Shown here: positions 41,853 to 52,217 of the stretch, one piece after another | How the letters are laid out: each line of letters begins with the position of its first letter | How positions within the stretch are numbered: position 1 is the stretch's first letter | Assembly (NCBI RefSeq): GCF_900094555.1 | Contig: NZ_FMAC01000002.1 | Location: 620,001 to 684,000 of the forward strand | Source: Martinezella hainanensis | GTDB taxonomy: Bacteria; Pseudomonadota; Alphaproteobacteria; Rhizobiales; Rhizobiaceae | Length of the DNA: 64,000 nucleotides | Reading direction: 5' to 3' | The notes under the pieces: generated by a model | What the model saw: only the letters and a program-made list of their open reading frames with translations | Told to the model about the DNA's origin: nothing | Databases searched by the model: none | Made by a program: the position numbers and the translations under genes

Positions 41853-44651
41853 ATGGCAGAAAAACAGTTGGCGTATCGCGCAAGCGGAAACGACGAGTTC
41901 TTTGCGGATGATGATCCGCTCGCAGAACTCGCTCGTATCGTGGGTTTTGAGCCGCGCCCCGCTGCTCAGGCAACTCCTGCGGCTCAGCGGCAGGAGCCGG
42001 CCTTCAACCTGGAAGACGAACTTCTTCGCGAATTCGAACGCTACGATACGCCGCGAATGAGTCCGGCAAATGACATCGCCGCTCCGGCGGAACAGGTGTC
42101 GTCGCCGAGCCATGACGAGGTTGTGCATTCCGCCGAGCCTGTGCGGGCCGAGCCGACTTTTGTCGAGCCAACTTTTCCCGAGCCGAAGCTTGAAGAGCCT
42201 GCTCCGCAGGTTGCTGCTCCGGTGAAGCCGACGATCGGCGCTCGCGATCTGATCGACGAGCTGGAAATGTCGATTGCGCCGGTTCTGCAGCCGACACAGA
42301 AGGCCGCGCCTGTCGAGCCGCAGCCGGCTGCTCCGGTGCTGAAGCCGACGCCGCAATCCGCCGCCGCCACTATACGGCTGCCGCTTGCCAACTTTACCCT
42401 GGCAACGCCCGCTGCCTCGCGTGAGCAGTTCACGCCGGCTGCAGCGCCTGCTGTTGCCCAGCCGGCGCCGAAAACCACGTCCGATGAAGCGCTGTTCGAT
42501 GGTGCGCTTGATTTCGAGGCGTTTGATCCTGTCGAGCTTCCGCGCGCTTCGGAGGTTGCCCCGCAGGCCTCCGCATCCCAGCCGGCTTCGACCGTCTTCC
42601 AGGCGCCCGAGCCGCCAAAGGTCGTGAAGGCCGATCCGGCTGCGCTTTCCGCTGAGATCGATGCTTTGCTGGCCGACGTGAATCGCTATCCGGTTCCGCC
42701 GAGGGCCAATACGCCTGCAGCGAAGGAAGAGCCGGATTTCGGCGATTTCGGTGTCTCGTTTTCTGAGCCTGCAGAGTTGCCTGCGGCTGCAGCAAGGCAT
42801 GAAGAGCCGAAGCCGATTACCTTTGGTGCGGAAGACCCCTTCGCCGGTCAGGACTTCGAATTCGATCTGGCTGATATTGAAATGGAGCTCGCCGGTCTCG
42901 ATTTCGCCGAAGCTGAAAAGTCTCCCGCCGCATGGCAGCCGGCTCCGGCCGCTCCGGCCGCTCCGATCGCAGAGCCGATCCTTTCCCGCGCAACGCCCGT
43001 TGCGCCTGCATCTGCTGCTCCGGTGCCCTCCGCCCCAATGATTGCCGCTGCGGTACCGCAGCCGATGCAGGCTGCCTCAGAACCGGTTGCGCCAACTGCA
43101 AGCGTCGTACCTGCCGCGAGCAAGGCGGCGCCGGTATTCGAAGCCGATCTGCCTTTGCCATTCGATCCCACGGAAATCGCCGAGACGGAGGATCGTGTCG
43201 AAACCTTCGAGGGTTCGCATGTTCCGCATCTGCCGGCGATCGAGCCGGAGGAGCCGATTGCGGTTCCGTCGGAATTTGATTTCGATCTCGATTCGGAAAT
43301 GGCAACTCTACTGGGCACTCCGGCCAAGGAAGCAGCACCCGAGCCGATCAAGCCGGCCGTCGCCGCCGCACTTGGCGGTGCCGCCGTCGCGGCGTCCTGG
43401 TCGAAGAATGCGGTTGCCCAGTCTGCTGCACCCGTCGCAAAGCAGCCGATCGAGGAGTTCGACGAGTTTGAGCGTGCGCTGGAAGAGGACTTCCGCCGCA
43501 GCTATCGCGAAGCCTCCAATCCGGTCGAGAATGTCGCCAGGATGACGTTGAACCCGGCTGCGGGTAGCCGTCGGCCGGTTCGCTCCGTGCGCGGCATGGT
43601 GACGACTGCTGCTGTCATCGCGGTTCTCGGCGTCGGTGCCTATGGCGCCTACAGTTGGATCCGTCACGGCGCTCCGATCTCCAGCTTCTCCGGCGAGCCG
43701 CGCGTGATCGCGGCCGACAGCGATCCGATAAAGGTCGCTCCGGAAAATCCGGGCGGCACCGTCGTTCCGAATCAGGACAAGGCCGTCTACGACCGCGTTG
43801 CCGGCGATGGTACCGCGGCGCCCAAGCAGAAGGAGCTTGTCTCCTCCAACGAGCAGCCGGTTGATGTCGTCCAGAAGACGCTGATCCCCGAAGCCGTATC
43901 TCCAGATGACAGCGACGGCGATCAGGTCACGTCGACGCCGGTCGGTGAAACCGAAGATCCGCGCCTGCTGCCGAACCAGAATGGTGGAAACACCAATGTC
44001 GCGGCCAACAATGACGATCAGGTGCCATCGGTCTCTCCGCGCAAGGTACGCACGATGATCGTCAAGCCGGATGGCTCGTTGGTGCCGCGCGACGAGCCGG
44101 TCGCCGATACGACGACCGCAGCCGCCAAGCCGGCGAACAATCAGGTCGCATCGACCAATCCGCGCCCGTCTCAGGCAAATGCCCAGGCAGCAGCCCCGTC
44201 GGATAACGCCGATGCTGCCAGCGCCGAAAGCACGCCGATCCGCGTCGTCAAGACGAACCCGGTTCCGACGGCACGCCCCGAGCCGACCGCCAAGGCCAAT
44301 ACGGCAGCTCCGGCCCAGGAAGCCCAAGCTCAGCCCAAGGCTCAGCCGAAGCAGGTCGCATCGGCTAGCCCGGCGGCAGCTCCGGCTGCGACCTCCGCTG
44401 CAGGTGGCGGCGCCTACGGCGTCCAGATCGCATCCTTGCCGACCGAAGCCGACGCTCAGAAGTCGCAGGCGAACCTCAAGGTCAAGTTCGCCAGCGTCAT
44501 CGGCAATCATCCGCTGGAGATCCGCAAGGCCGATATCGCCGGCAAGGGCACCTACTATCGCGTCCGTGTCGTCGCCGGCTCGAAGGATGAGGCCGCGGCC
44601 ATCTGCACGCGCTATCGCGCCGCTGGCGGCACCTGCCTGATCTCGAAGTAG
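41853..44651 (+). CDS. Large SPOR-domain membrane protein
   Basis: From ATG 41853 the protein has 932 residues. Residues 1-580 are acidic and very rich in Ala, Pro and Glu, with repeated short acidic phrases (FDLADIEMEL, EFDFDLD), so they are mostly disordered and cytoplasmic. One membrane span lies at about 588-612 (VTTAAVIAVLGVGAYGAYSWI). The periplasmic part ends in a SPOR domain (YGVQIASLPTEADA... residues about 853-932). SPOR domains bind denuded glycan at division sites. It follows argS in rhizobia. The great length of the disordered part is notable. Confidence 0.85.
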   Translation: MAEKQLAYRASGNDEFFADDDPLAELARIVGFEPRPAAQATPAAQRQEPAFNLEDELLREFERYDTPRMSPANDIAAPAEQVSSPSHDEVVHSAEPVRAEPTFVEPTFPEPKLEEPAPQVAAPVKPTIGARDLIDELEMSIAPVLQPTQKAAPVEPQPAAPVLKPTPQSAAATIRLPLANFTLATPAASREQFTPAAAPAVAQPAPKTTSDEALFDGALDFEAFDPVELPRASEVAPQASASQPASTVFQAPEPPKVVKADPAALSAEIDALLADVNRYPVPPRANTPAAKEEPDFGDFGVSFSEPAELPAAAARHEEPKPITFGAEDPFAGQDFEFDLADIEMELAGLDFAEAEKSPAAWQPAPAAPAAPIAEPILSRATPVAPASAAPVPSAPMIAAAVPQPMQAASEPVAPTASVVPAASKAAPVFEADLPLPFDPTEIAETEDRVETFEGSHVPHLPAIEPEEPIAVPSEFDFDLDSEMATLLGTPAKEAAPEPIKPAVAAALGGAAVAASWSKNAVAQSAAPVAKQPIEEFDEFERALEEDFRRSYREASNPVENVARMTLNPAAGSRRPVRSVRGMVTTAAVIAVLGVGAYGAYSWIRHGAPISSFSGEPRVIAADSDPIKVAPENPGGTVVPNQDKAVYDRVAGDGTAAPKQKELVSSNEQPVDVVQKTLIPEAVSPDDSDGDQVTSTPVGETEDPRLLPNQNGGNTNVAANNDDQVPSVSPRKVRTMIVKPDGSLVPRDEPVADTTTAAAKPANNQVASTNPRPSQANAQAAAPSDNADAASAESTPIRVVKTNPVPTARPEPTAKANTAAPAQEAQAQPKAQPKQVASASPAAAPAATSAAGGGAYGVQIASLPTEADAQKSQANLKVKFASVIGNHPLEIRKADIAGKGTYYRVRVVAGSKDEAAAICTRYRAAGGTCLISK

Positions 44652-44693
44652 TCGATTGGGCTTTCAGGCCCAGCTGTTCTGAGAAAGTTGAAA

Positions 44694-44735
44694 AATCCGC
44701 CCGCAGAGATCAATCTACGGGCGGATTTGCTTTTG
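44694..44735 (+). terminator. Terminator after SPOR-domain gene
   Basis: AAATCCGCCCG at 44694 pairs with CGGGCGGATTT at 44719 with a 14-base interior; TGCTTTTG follows. Confidence 0.78.
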
Positions 44736-44763
44736 GCGAGCTAAGCGTGGGACATGGCGAACT

Positions 44764-45273
44764 ATGCGGCATCTCCAGCTATCGACGCGTCGAGCGTCCA
44801 TCAGGCTTTTTGTTCCTGAAGATGCTCCGGACATCTTTGCCAGCATATCGCCTGAGATTACGCGGCACATGGCTTGGGATCCGCCTGAGACAGAGGCTGC
44901 ATTTGCAGATGTGTGGCGGTCATGGCTCAAGACGATCGAAGATGGTTCGGAATTCCACTTCGTAGTGCGGAGCAGGAATGACGATCGTTTTCTCGGCGTT
45001 ATCGGTGTGCACGCGGCGTTGACCGGAACGCCGGAGCTTGGAATTTGGCTTCGCAGCGAAGCGCACGGTCTGGGATTCGGCCGCGAATTGATCGGCACGA
45101 TTATCGGTTGGGCAAGCGAGAGTTTTCCTATTCGATATTTCGAATATCCGGTGGCAGAGGAGAATATTGCCAGCAGGCGGATAGCCGAAGCTTATGGCGG
45201 CGAGGTGAGGGGGCACAGGACAAATCCCAAGTACCGTTCCCTTGTCTACCACATACCGCCAATGCGCGCTTGA
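44764..45273 (+). CDS. GNAT-family acetyltransferase, RimJ/RimL type
   Basis: The 169-residue protein has the GNAT fold order: N-terminal SIRLFVPEDAPDIFASIS, GVIGVHAALTGTPELGIWL strands, the acetyl-CoA loop RSEAHGLGFGRELIGTIIGWA (about 98-118) and the C-terminal ENIASRRIAEAYGGE segment typical of RimJ/RimL-like N-acetyltransferases. The substrate cannot be told. It sits between a terminator and nagZ. Confidence 0.82.
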   Translation: MRHLQLSTRRASIRLFVPEDAPDIFASISPEITRHMAWDPPETEAAFADVWRSWLKTIEDGSEFHFVVRSRNDDRFLGVIGVHAALTGTPELGIWLRSEAHGLGFGRELIGTIIGWASESFPIRYFEYPVAEENIASRRIAEAYGGEVRGHRTNPKYRSLVYHIPPMRA

Positions 45274-45363
45274 TTGCCGAAATAGCCGGTCAAAGCTGGT
45301 TGTTCCTGTGTATCCCGGCTTGACGTCACTCGCATTTCCCAGCGTAAGCCTTATGATTCGGAT

Positions 45364-46377
45364 ATGACCGAATCGAAATCCATGATCCTCGGCTGTAGCG
45401 GCCACACCATCACGCCCGAAGAGCGATCCTTCTATCATGGGGAGCAGCCCTGGGGCTTTATCCTGTTCGGACGCAATATTTCCGAGCCAGCGCAGATCGC
45501 CGATCTCGTAGCGTCCCTGCGCGACAGCGTCGGGCGCCATGCGCCGGTGTTTATCGATCAGGAAGGCGGCAGGGTGCAGCGCATTCGCCCGCCGATCCTG
45601 CAGCATTACCCGTCGGGACAGGCGCTGGGTGACATCTATCGCCAGGATCGCGCACGCGGTCTGCGCGCTGCATGGCTGATGTCGCGTCTCCATGCCTTCG
45701 ATTTGCTGAAATTCGGCATCAATGTCGATTGCCTGCCCGTATTGGACGTTCCTGTGGAAGGATCGAGCAACGTCATCGGCAACCGTGCCTATGGCGCCGA
45801 TCCCGTGACGGTGACGGAGATGGGGCGTGCCGCGGCGGAGGGCTTGAAGGCCGGCAGTATGCTGCCCGTCATGAAGCACATGCCGGGCCATGGACGAGGC
45901 TTTGCCGATTCGCATCACGAGCTGCCCGTGGTCTCCGTTCCGCGCGCGGAGCTGGAAGTACATGATTTCGCTCCGTTCGTGGCGCTCAAGGACGAACTGA
46001 TGGCGATGACCTGCCATGTCGTCTTCACCGATATCGATCCGGAAAACCCGGCGACGACCTCGCGTAAGGTGATCGAGGAGATCATCCGCGGCCATATCGG
46101 CTTCCAGGGGCTGCTTTTGTCGGACGACACCTCGATGAACGCGCTGAAGGGCACGATTGGCGAGCGTGCAGCAAATATTATTGCGGGCGGATGCGATATC
46201 GTGCTGCATTGCAATGGCGTCATGGACGAGATGCGGCAGGTGGTTCGCAATGTTCCGGTGTTGGCGGGTGCATCGCTGGCAAGAGCCAAGGCGGTCGACG
46301 CGGCTTTCGGCAAAAATGACGGCGCCGATGAAGCCTCTATTCGGGCGGAATTCGACGCGATGTTCGCAGTGGCGTAA
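45364..46377 (+). CDS. nagZ: Beta-N-acetylhexosaminidase, NagZ
   Basis: This 337-residue GH3 enzyme has KHMPGHGRGFADSHHELP, the characteristic NagZ loop with catalytic His and nearby Asp, and LLSDDTSMNALKG with the nucleophile Asp. It removes GlcNAc from anhydro-muropeptides in peptidoglycan recycling. Length and motifs are full. It is the first gene of the scpA-scpB-tat run; scpA starts 32 bases downstream. Confidence 0.92.
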   Translation: MTESKSMILGCSGHTITPEERSFYHGEQPWGFILFGRNISEPAQIADLVASLRDSVGRHAPVFIDQEGGRVQRIRPPILQHYPSGQALGDIYRQDRARGLRAAWLMSRLHAFDLLKFGINVDCLPVLDVPVEGSSNVIGNRAYGADPVTVTEMGRAAAEGLKAGSMLPVMKHMPGHGRGFADSHHELPVVSVPRAELEVHDFAPFVALKDELMAMTCHVVFTDIDPENPATTSRKVIEEIIRGHIGFQGLLLSDDTSMNALKGTIGERAANIIAGGCDIVLHCNGVMDEMRQVVRNVPVLAGASLARAKAVDAAFGKNDGADEASIRAEFDAMFAVA

Positions 46378-46409
46378 AACCGGACTTCGAGGAACGGACG
46401 GGTGACAAG

Positions 46410-47249
46410 GTGAGCGGCAGCACGGACAAGCTTCAGCAGGCGGCAACGCCGATGGACAAGCTCTGGCAGGAAGGCGAGGCGCAGCGCGGCTCGCACGAGC
46501 CGTCGCTGGTCGTGGACCTTGCCGGCTTTGAAGGGCCGCTCGATTTGCTGCTGCATTTGGCGCGCAATCAGAAGGTCGATCTCTCCCGCATCTCCGTTCT
46601 GGCGCTTGCCGAGCAATATCTGCTGTTCATCGATAGTGCCCGGCGCATCCGCATCGAGCTCGCGGCCGATTATCTCGTCATGGCTGCATGGCTGGCTTAT
46701 CTCAAATCCAAGCTGCTGATCCCACAGCAGAGCAAGGAAGACGGTCCGACGGGCGAGGAGATGGCGGCAACGCTCGCCTTCCGCCTCAAGCGCCTCGAGG
46801 CCATGCGCGACGCGGCAACCGACCTCGTCAATCGCAATCGCCTCGGCCGCGATATCTTTGCGCGCGGTGCGCCGGAGCATATTCCGGACCGTCGGCAGTC
46901 GGCCTTCGACGCCAGTCTCTACGATCTCCTGACGGCCTATGCCAGCCTGCGTCAGCGCCAGGCCGTGACACAGGTGACGATCGAGAAGCGCCGTGTCTGG
47001 TCGCTGGCCGATGCCCGCGTGATTCTGGACCGGATGATCGGCGAGATCACCGACTGGACAGCCTTGGAACATTACCTGCTGAGCTATATGACGACGGCCA
47101 GCGAGCGGGTAACGGCCATCGCCAGCGCGTTTGCCGCTTCGCTTGAGCTGGTGCGCGAAGGGCAGCTGGAAATTCGCCAGGAAGGCGCGTTTCAACCGCT
47201 CTATATGCGGCGCGGGCCGAAGCATTCGTCGCTGGAAGCAGCGGAATAG
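46410..47249 (+). CDS. scpA: Segregation and condensation protein A
   Basis: The GTG at 46410 starts a 279-residue protein with the kleisin N-terminal landmark LAGFEGPLDLLLHLARNQKVDLSRIS (quoted here as residues about 36-60; the key part is FEGPLDLLLHL). The C-terminal winged helix (FAASLELVREGQLEIRQ, FQPLYM) is present. ScpA bridges SMC heads and with ScpB organises chromosome segregation. It follows nagZ closely and scpB follows 13 bases after the stop. Confidence 0.92.
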   Translation: MSGSTDKLQQAATPMDKLWQEGEAQRGSHEPSLVVDLAGFEGPLDLLLHLARNQKVDLSRISVLALAEQYLLFIDSARRIRIELAADYLVMAAWLAYLKSKLLIPQQSKEDGPTGEEMAATLAFRLKRLEAMRDAATDLVNRNRLGRDIFARGAPEHIPDRRQSAFDASLYDLLTAYASLRQRQAVTQVTIEKRRVWSLADARVILDRMIGEITDWTALEHYLLSYMTTASERVTAIASAFAASLELVREGQLEIRQEGAFQPLYMRRGPKHSSLEAAE

Positions 47250-47262
47250 GGCAGGGAAGAGC

Positions 47263-47985
47263 GTGAGCGAACCGGACGGCGAACATCAGCATTTGGAGCA
47301 CGAGGCGGAAACATCCGATCTCGACGATCGTCGGCTGAGCGAGGCCGAGCGCATCGCCGAAGCGCTGGTCTTCGCCTCGGCCCAGCCCGTCTCCGAGGCA
47401 TTCATCGCCGAACGCGTCGCGCGTGGAGTCGATATTCCCGCCGTCATGCAGAAGCTCAAGACCGACTACGCCATGCGTGGCGTCAATCTGGTTCAGGTGG
47501 ATGGCGCCTGGGCCTTCCGCACGGCTGCGGATCTTTCCTTCGTGATCCGCCGGGATGAGAGCGAGGTGCGCAAGCTATCCCGCGCGGCGTTGGAAGTGCT
47601 TGCCATTATCGCCTATCACCAGCCGGTCACGCGCGCCGAGATAGAGGACATCAGGGGCGTGCAGACCTCCAAGGGCACGCTCGATGTCTTGATGGAGTCT
47701 GGTTGGGTCCGCTTCCGCGGCCGCCGTCGCACGCCGGGGCGGCCCGTGACCCTCGGCACGACACGCGATTTCCTCGATCATTTCGGCCTGGAAGAGCTGC
47801 GCGATCTGCCCGGTCTCGAAGAGCTGAAGGGGGCGGGGTTGTTATCAGGTCGGATTCCGGCCAATTTCAACATTCCCTCGCCATTGATGAGCGATGAACT
47901 GACCGAAGACGAAGATCCGATCACGCAGATGGATCTGGAAGAGCTTGGCATCCTGCCGCCAAGCGACGCAAGCGCCGGCGATTGA
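47263..47985 (+). CDS. scpB: Segregation and condensation protein B
   Basis: The GTG at 47263 has AGGGAAG upstream; the product has 240 residues. Two winged helices carry the family landmarks EALVFASAQPVS, LSRAALEVLAIIAYHQPVTRAEIE and LMESGWVRFRGRR-TPGRPV. The C-terminus is acidic. ScpB forms a dimer that binds the ScpA kleisin. The longer frame that begins within scpA (47131) is out of phase with scpA and unlikely. Confidence 0.93.
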   Translation: MSEPDGEHQHLEHEAETSDLDDRRLSEAERIAEALVFASAQPVSEAFIAERVARGVDIPAVMQKLKTDYAMRGVNLVQVDGAWAFRTAADLSFVIRRDESEVRKLSRAALEVLAIIAYHQPVTRAEIEDIRGVQTSKGTLDVLMESGWVRFRGRRRTPGRPVTLGTTRDFLDHFGLEELRDLPGLEELKGAGLLSGRIPANFNIPSPLMSDELTEDEDPITQMDLEELGILPPSDASAGD

Positions 47986-48226
47986 TTGGCTGGCCTGCGC
48001 GGTGGGTTGTAAGCCTGTCTCAAGATTTTCGCGAAACCGCCGGCAAAGTCTCTCTTTTGCCATCAGCGGGTGCGAATATAATAATCATCCTCTCGGCTTG
48101 GAGACGTTTGATCGCCCGCATGGGCGTTCTTCATCCCGATATGCGTGGATGCAGTACATTTTGGTGTTTGAAAAACATCCGCAAACGTCTTACATCGGAA
48201 AGACACTGTAATTGGGAGTTAAAGCA

Positions 48227-48433
48227 ATGGGTTCTCTAAGCATATGGCACTGGCTGATCGTCCTGGCCATCGCGCTGTTGTTGTTCGGCCGTGGAAAGAT
48301 CCCGGAGCTGATGGGTGATGTCGCCAAGGGCATCAAGAGCTTCAAGAAGGGCATGAACGACGACGAAGATACGTCGACATCCACGTCGACGGCGTCCCGT
48401 ACTGTCGAGCACAAGGCTGACGAAACGAAGTAA
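48227..48433 (+). CDS. tatA: Twin-arginine translocase subunit TatA
   Basis: ATG 48227 follows GGGAG by eight bases. The 68-residue product is one membrane helix (about 4-21), [24 protein letters not shown] amphipathic helix and an acidic Ser/Thr tail. The FGRGK and PELMGD residues are the TatA signature. It forms the pore component of the Tat pathway, and tatB and tatC follow. Confidence 0.95.
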   Translation: MGSLSIWHWLIVLAIALLLFGRGKIPELMGDVAKGIKSFKKGMNDDEDTSTSTSTASRTVEHKADETK

Positions 48434-48488
48434 TCATGTCGGGCAGGCGCCAAGCTGAGAGGCTTGCCGTTGGCCCAGGAGCCTTTGC

Positions 48489-49226
48489 ATGTTCGATATA
48501 GGCTGGTCCGAGCTGGTGATTATTGCCGTCGTGGCCTTGGTGGTGATCGGCCCCAAGGAATTGCCATCGACCTTGCGGACGATCGGTAAGATGACGGCGC
48601 GAGCCAGGAAGGTCGCTGGCGAATTTCGTGCCCAGTTCGACGAAGCCATGCGCGAGGCGGATCTGGACGACGTGCGCCAGACGATCGCTGATGCCCAGAA
48701 GCTCAATCCGGTCAACTCGTTGCGGGAAGCCATGAATCCGCTCCGGGATATGGGCAATGAGATAAAGGCAGATCTGCAGCGTGCGGCAACACCGGACAAA
48801 GCAGCGCCTGCCGCGACGCCATTGCCATCCGAGCCGGTTCCGGGTGTTTCGTCCGGCCTGCCGGAAGCCCTGGCGGCTACGTCTGCGTCGAGCGATCCTG
48901 TCCCGGTCGCGGCACCCGCGCCGCAGCCAGTCGCTGCAGCGAGCCAAGTTGTTGCCGACGAACCTGTCGAGAAACCGAAGGCCGTGCGCAAGCCGCGCCC
49001 AAAAGCTGTCACCAAGTTCGACGATGTTGCTGCCGCCGCCGTCCGGACGCCCGTCGTGGCGGAAAAACCCCAGACGCCCGTCGTGACGGAAAAACCAAAG
49101 CGCGCCCCGCGCAAGGTCGCGACCACTGCCGCCGTAGAAAAGACGCCTCCAGCTCCCAGGAAGCGCCCGACCGCTACAGCCAGCAAGGTGACGCCTAGAA
49201 CGCCCAAGAAGAAGGACCAGGCATGA
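48489..49226 (+). CDS. tatB: Twin-arginine translocase subunit TatB
   Basis: The 245-residue protein has the TatB N-terminus [26 protein letters not shown], of which the GWSEL and GPKELP residues are diagnostic, then an amphipathic helix (about 25-60) and a long Ala/Pro/Lys-rich tail (about 100-245). It binds Tat signal peptides with TatC. Its end overlaps tatC (ATGA). Confidence 0.95.
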   Translation: MFDIGWSELVIIAVVALVVIGPKELPSTLRTIGKMTARARKVAGEFRAQFDEAMREADLDDVRQTIADAQKLNPVNSLREAMNPLRDMGNEIKADLQRAATPDKAAPAATPLPSEPVPGVSSGLPEALAATSASSDPVPVAAPAPQPVAAASQVVADEPVEKPKAVRKPRPKAVTKFDDVAAAAVRTPVVAEKPQTPVVTEKPKRAPRKVATTAAVEKTPPAPRKRPTATASKVTPRTPKKKDQA

Positions 49227-50050
49227 CGGGTGATATCGACGATAAGCCGCAGCCGCTTATCGAACACCTCATGGAATTGCGCACGCGGCTCATCTGGTCG
49301 ATCGTGGCATTTTTCATTGCCTTTATCGGCTGTTTCGCCGTTGCGAAGCATCTCTTCAACTACCTGGTTTACCCGTATAAATGGGCCGTCGAATGGGCTC
49401 ATCTCGATCTCGCCAAGTCCGAGCTGATCTACACGGCACCGCAGGAATTCTTCTTCACCCAGGTGAAGGTCGCCATGTTCGGCGCGCTGGTAATTTCCTT
49501 CCCGATCATAGCCTCCCAGATCTACAAGTTCGTAGCGCCGGGACTCTACAAGAACGAGCGTAGCGCCTTCCTTCCGTTCCTGATCGCGTCCCCCGTCTTG
49601 TTCCTGATGGGGGCCGCGCTGGTCTACTTCTTCTTCACCCCCATGGTGATGTGGTTCTTCCTGAAGATGCAGCAGACCGGCGGTGACGGTCAGGTTGGTA
49701 TCCAGTTGATGCCGAAGGTCTCGGAATATCTGAGCCTCATCATGACGCTGGTCTTCTCCTTCGGCCTCGTCTTCCAGCTGCCCGTCATCACGACGCTGCT
49801 TGCGCGCGTTGGCCTGCTGACGTCGGCATGGCTGGCGGAAAAGCGCAAGTTCGCCATCGTTTTTGCCTTTATCGTTGCCGCCGTGCTGACGCCGCCGGAT
49901 CCGATGTCCCAGATCGGTCTTGCACTGCCGACGATCCTTCTCTACGAGATTTCCATCTACGCGGCGAGACTCGTGGAACGCCAGCGTAGCCGGCAAACGC
50001 TTGAAGAGAGTGGCGGGGCTTCCGAGATCACCAAGACGGACGACGTCTAG
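49223..50050 (+). CDS. tatC: Twin-arginine translocase subunit TatC
   Basis: The 275-residue protein has six membrane segments and the TatC landmarks [16 protein letters not shown] at the start and [17 protein letters not shown] in the middle. It is the receptor for twin-arginine signal peptides. Start overlaps tatB stop. A perfect hairpin follows before serS. Confidence 0.96.
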   Translation: MTGDIDDKPQPLIEHLMELRTRLIWSIVAFFIAFIGCFAVAKHLFNYLVYPYKWAVEWAHLDLAKSELIYTAPQEFFFTQVKVAMFGALVISFPIIASQIYKFVAPGLYKNERSAFLPFLIASPVLFLMGAALVYFFFTPMVMWFFLKMQQTGGDGQVGIQLMPKVSEYLSLIMTLVFSFGLVFQLPVITTLLARVGLLTSAWLAEKRKFAIVFAFIVAAVLTPPDPMSQIGLALPTILLYEISIYAARLVERQRSRQTLEESGGASEITKTDDV

Positions 50051-50094
50051 GCGCGGAAGGCTCAGCCTCGTTTCCCAGCTATTGCCGTTTCGAC

Positions 50095-50118
50095 CTCCGA
50101 CCGAGACCTCGGTCGGAG
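50095..50118 (+). other. Perfect hairpin between tatC and serS
   Basis: CTCCGACCGAG and CTCGGTCGGAG form an 11-bp perfect stem with a two-base gap between the arms. There is no T-tract (TTATAC follows), so it is not a typical terminator. It lies 32 bases before the serS ATG and could act as a processing or translational control site. Confidence 0.5.
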
Positions 50119-50149
50119 TTATACTCATGTCAAACGACCTGGAACGAAG

Positions 50150-51433
50150 ATGCTTGATATCAGATGGATTCGTGAGAATGCCGAAGCTTTCGATGCAGCG
50201 CTTGCAAAGCGCGGTGCGGAGCCTCAGTCGCAAAGCCTCATCGCGCTCGACGAGAAGCGCCGCTCCGTCATTCAGTCCGTCCAGGATATGCAGTCCCGCC
50301 GCAATGCCGCCTCGAAGGAGATCGGCGCAGCGATGGCCCAGAAGAACAGCGAACTCGCCGAAAAGCTGAAGGCCGAAGTGGCGGACATCAAGGTCTCGCT
50401 TCCGGCTCAGGAAGAGGAAGAGCGTGCGCTGACGGCCGAGCTCCATGACGCGCTGTCGCGTATCCCGAACATCCCGCTAGAGGACGTGCCTGTCGGTAAG
50501 GACGAGCACGACAATGTCGTCAAGCACGCCTGGGGCGCCAAGCCGACCTGGAACCATGAACCGAAAGAGCACTTCGATATCGGCGAAGCGCTCGGCTACA
50601 TGGATTTCGAGCGCGCTGCAAAGCTCTCCGGCTCGCGCTTCACGGTGTTGACGGCACAGCTTGCTCGCCTGGAGCGTGCGCTCGGCCAGTTCATGCTTGA
50701 TCTGCATACCACCGAGCATGGCTACACCGAAGTCAGCGCGCCGCTGCTTGTGCGTGACGAGGCTCTGTTTGGCACCAACCAGCTGCCGAAGTTCGCCGAG
50801 GATCTGTTCAAGACCACGGATGGCCGCTGGCTGATCCCGACGGCGGAGGTGACGCTCACCAATCTCGTCTCCGGCGAAATTCTGGAAGAGGAAAAGCTTC
50901 CGCTGCGCTTCACGGCGCTGACCCCGTCCTTCCGCTCTGAAGCCGGCTCGGCCGGTCGCGACACGCGCGGCATGCTGCGTCAGCACCAGTTCTGGAAGTG
51001 CGAGCTGGTATCGATCACCGACGCCGAGAGCTCCATTGCCGAACATGAACGCATGACGGCTTGTGCCGAAGAGGTGCTGAAGCGCCTCGGCCTGCACTAT
51101 CGCGTCATGACGCTCTCGACCGGCGACATGGGCTTCGGCGCGCGCAAGACCTATGACCTCGAAGTCTGGCTGCCGGGGCAGGATACCTATCGCGAGATTT
51201 CTTCCTGCTCGGTCTGCGGTGATTTCCAGGCGCGGCGCATGAATGCGCGCTATCGCGGCAAGGACGACAAGAACACCAAGTTCGTTCACACGCTGAACGG
51301 TTCCGGCACGGCCGTCGGCCGCTGCCTGATCGCCGTGCTTGAGAATTATCTCAATGCCGATGGTTCGGTCACTGTCCCCGACGCACTCCTGCCATATATG
51401 GGTGGTCTGAAGAGGATTGAAAAAGCGGCATAA
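50150..51433 (+). CDS. serS: Seryl-tRNA synthetase
   Basis: This 427-residue class II synthetase has the N-terminal coiled-coil arm (about 30-100), motif 2 ([21 protein letters not shown]) and motif 3 near [18 protein letters not shown]. It charges tRNA-Ser. It sits between tatC and surE in the usual rhizobial order. Confidence 0.96.
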   Translation: MLDIRWIRENAEAFDAALAKRGAEPQSQSLIALDEKRRSVIQSVQDMQSRRNAASKEIGAAMAQKNSELAEKLKAEVADIKVSLPAQEEEERALTAELHDALSRIPNIPLEDVPVGKDEHDNVVKHAWGAKPTWNHEPKEHFDIGEALGYMDFERAAKLSGSRFTVLTAQLARLERALGQFMLDLHTTEHGYTEVSAPLLVRDEALFGTNQLPKFAEDLFKTTDGRWLIPTAEVTLTNLVSGEILEEEKLPLRFTALTPSFRSEAGSAGRDTRGMLRQHQFWKCELVSITDAESSIAEHERMTACAEEVLKRLGLHYRVMTLSTGDMGFGARKTYDLEVWLPGQDTYREISSCSVCGDFQARRMNARYRGKDDKNTKFVHTLNGSGTAVGRCLIAVLENYLNADGSVTVPDALLPYMGGLKRIEKAA

Positions 51434-51448
51434 TCGGGTGGTGGGGCG

Positions 51449-52213
51449 ATGCGTATTCTTCTGACCAATGATGACGGCATTCATGCCGAAGGTCTGGCGG
51501 CATTGGAGCGTATCGCCCGCACACTGTCCGATGATGTCTGGGTCGTCGCGCCGGAGACGGATCAGAGCGGCCTTGCTCACTCATTGAGCCTTTCCGAGCC
51601 GTTGCGCATGCGCAAGGTCTCTGACAAGCATTATGCGCTCAGGGGAACGCCGACAGATTGCGTCATCATGGCGATCCGCAAGGTGCTGGATATCAAGCCG
51701 GATCTCGTGCTTTCCGGCGTCAATTCCGGCTCCAACGTCGCCGACGACGTCACCTATTCCGGAACCATCGCCGGGGCGATCGAAGGTACGCTGCAGGGCG
51801 TGCGCTCCTTTGCGCTGAGCCAGGCCTACGTCTATGACAACGGTGCGCGGGTCGTGCCCTGGGAAGTCGCCGAAACACATGCGCCCGCTTTGCTCGGCAA
51901 GCTCATGAATGTCGATCTGCCTGATGGTACCTTCCTCAATCTGAATTTTCCGAATTGCCGCCCCGACGAAGTCGACGGAACGGAAGTGACTGCACAGGGC
52001 AATCTTGCCTTCAATGTGCAGGTCGAGGAGCGGGCCGATGGCCGCGGCTTCCCTTATTATTGGCTTCGCTTCGGCGAGCGAAGCGGTATCTTCCGTCCCG
52101 GAACGGATATTCAGGCGTTGAAACAAAATCGTATTTCGGTAACGCCTTTGAAACTCGATTTGACGGATTATTCGGCGCAAGACCGCGTGGCGCGGGCGCT
52201 CGGTATGGAGTAG
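51449..52213 (+). CDS. surE: 5'/3'-nucleotidase SurE
   Basis: The 254-residue protein starts with [16 protein letters not shown], the SurE metal-binding motif (Asp8 and Asp9), with [20 protein letters not shown] in the middle. SurE removes phosphates from nucleotides and other substrates under stress. It is followed by the PIMT gene 4 bases later. Confidence 0.95.
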   Translation: MRILLTNDDGIHAEGLAALERIARTLSDDVWVVAPETDQSGLAHSLSLSEPLRMRKVSDKHYALRGTPTDCVIMAIRKVLDIKPDLVLSGVNSGSNVADDVTYSGTIAGAIEGTLQGVRSFALSQAYVYDNGARVVPWEVAETHAPALLGKLMNVDLPDGTFLNLNFPNCRPDEVDGTEVTAQGNLAFNVQVEERADGRGFPYYWLRFGERSGIFRPGTDIQALKQNRISVTPLKLDLTDYSAQDRVARALGME

Positions 52214-52217
52214 CGGA

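Noticed and set aside
48434..50446. 670-residue minus-strand frame across tatB, tatC and serS
   Set aside because: It is the antisense of three clearly identified genes.
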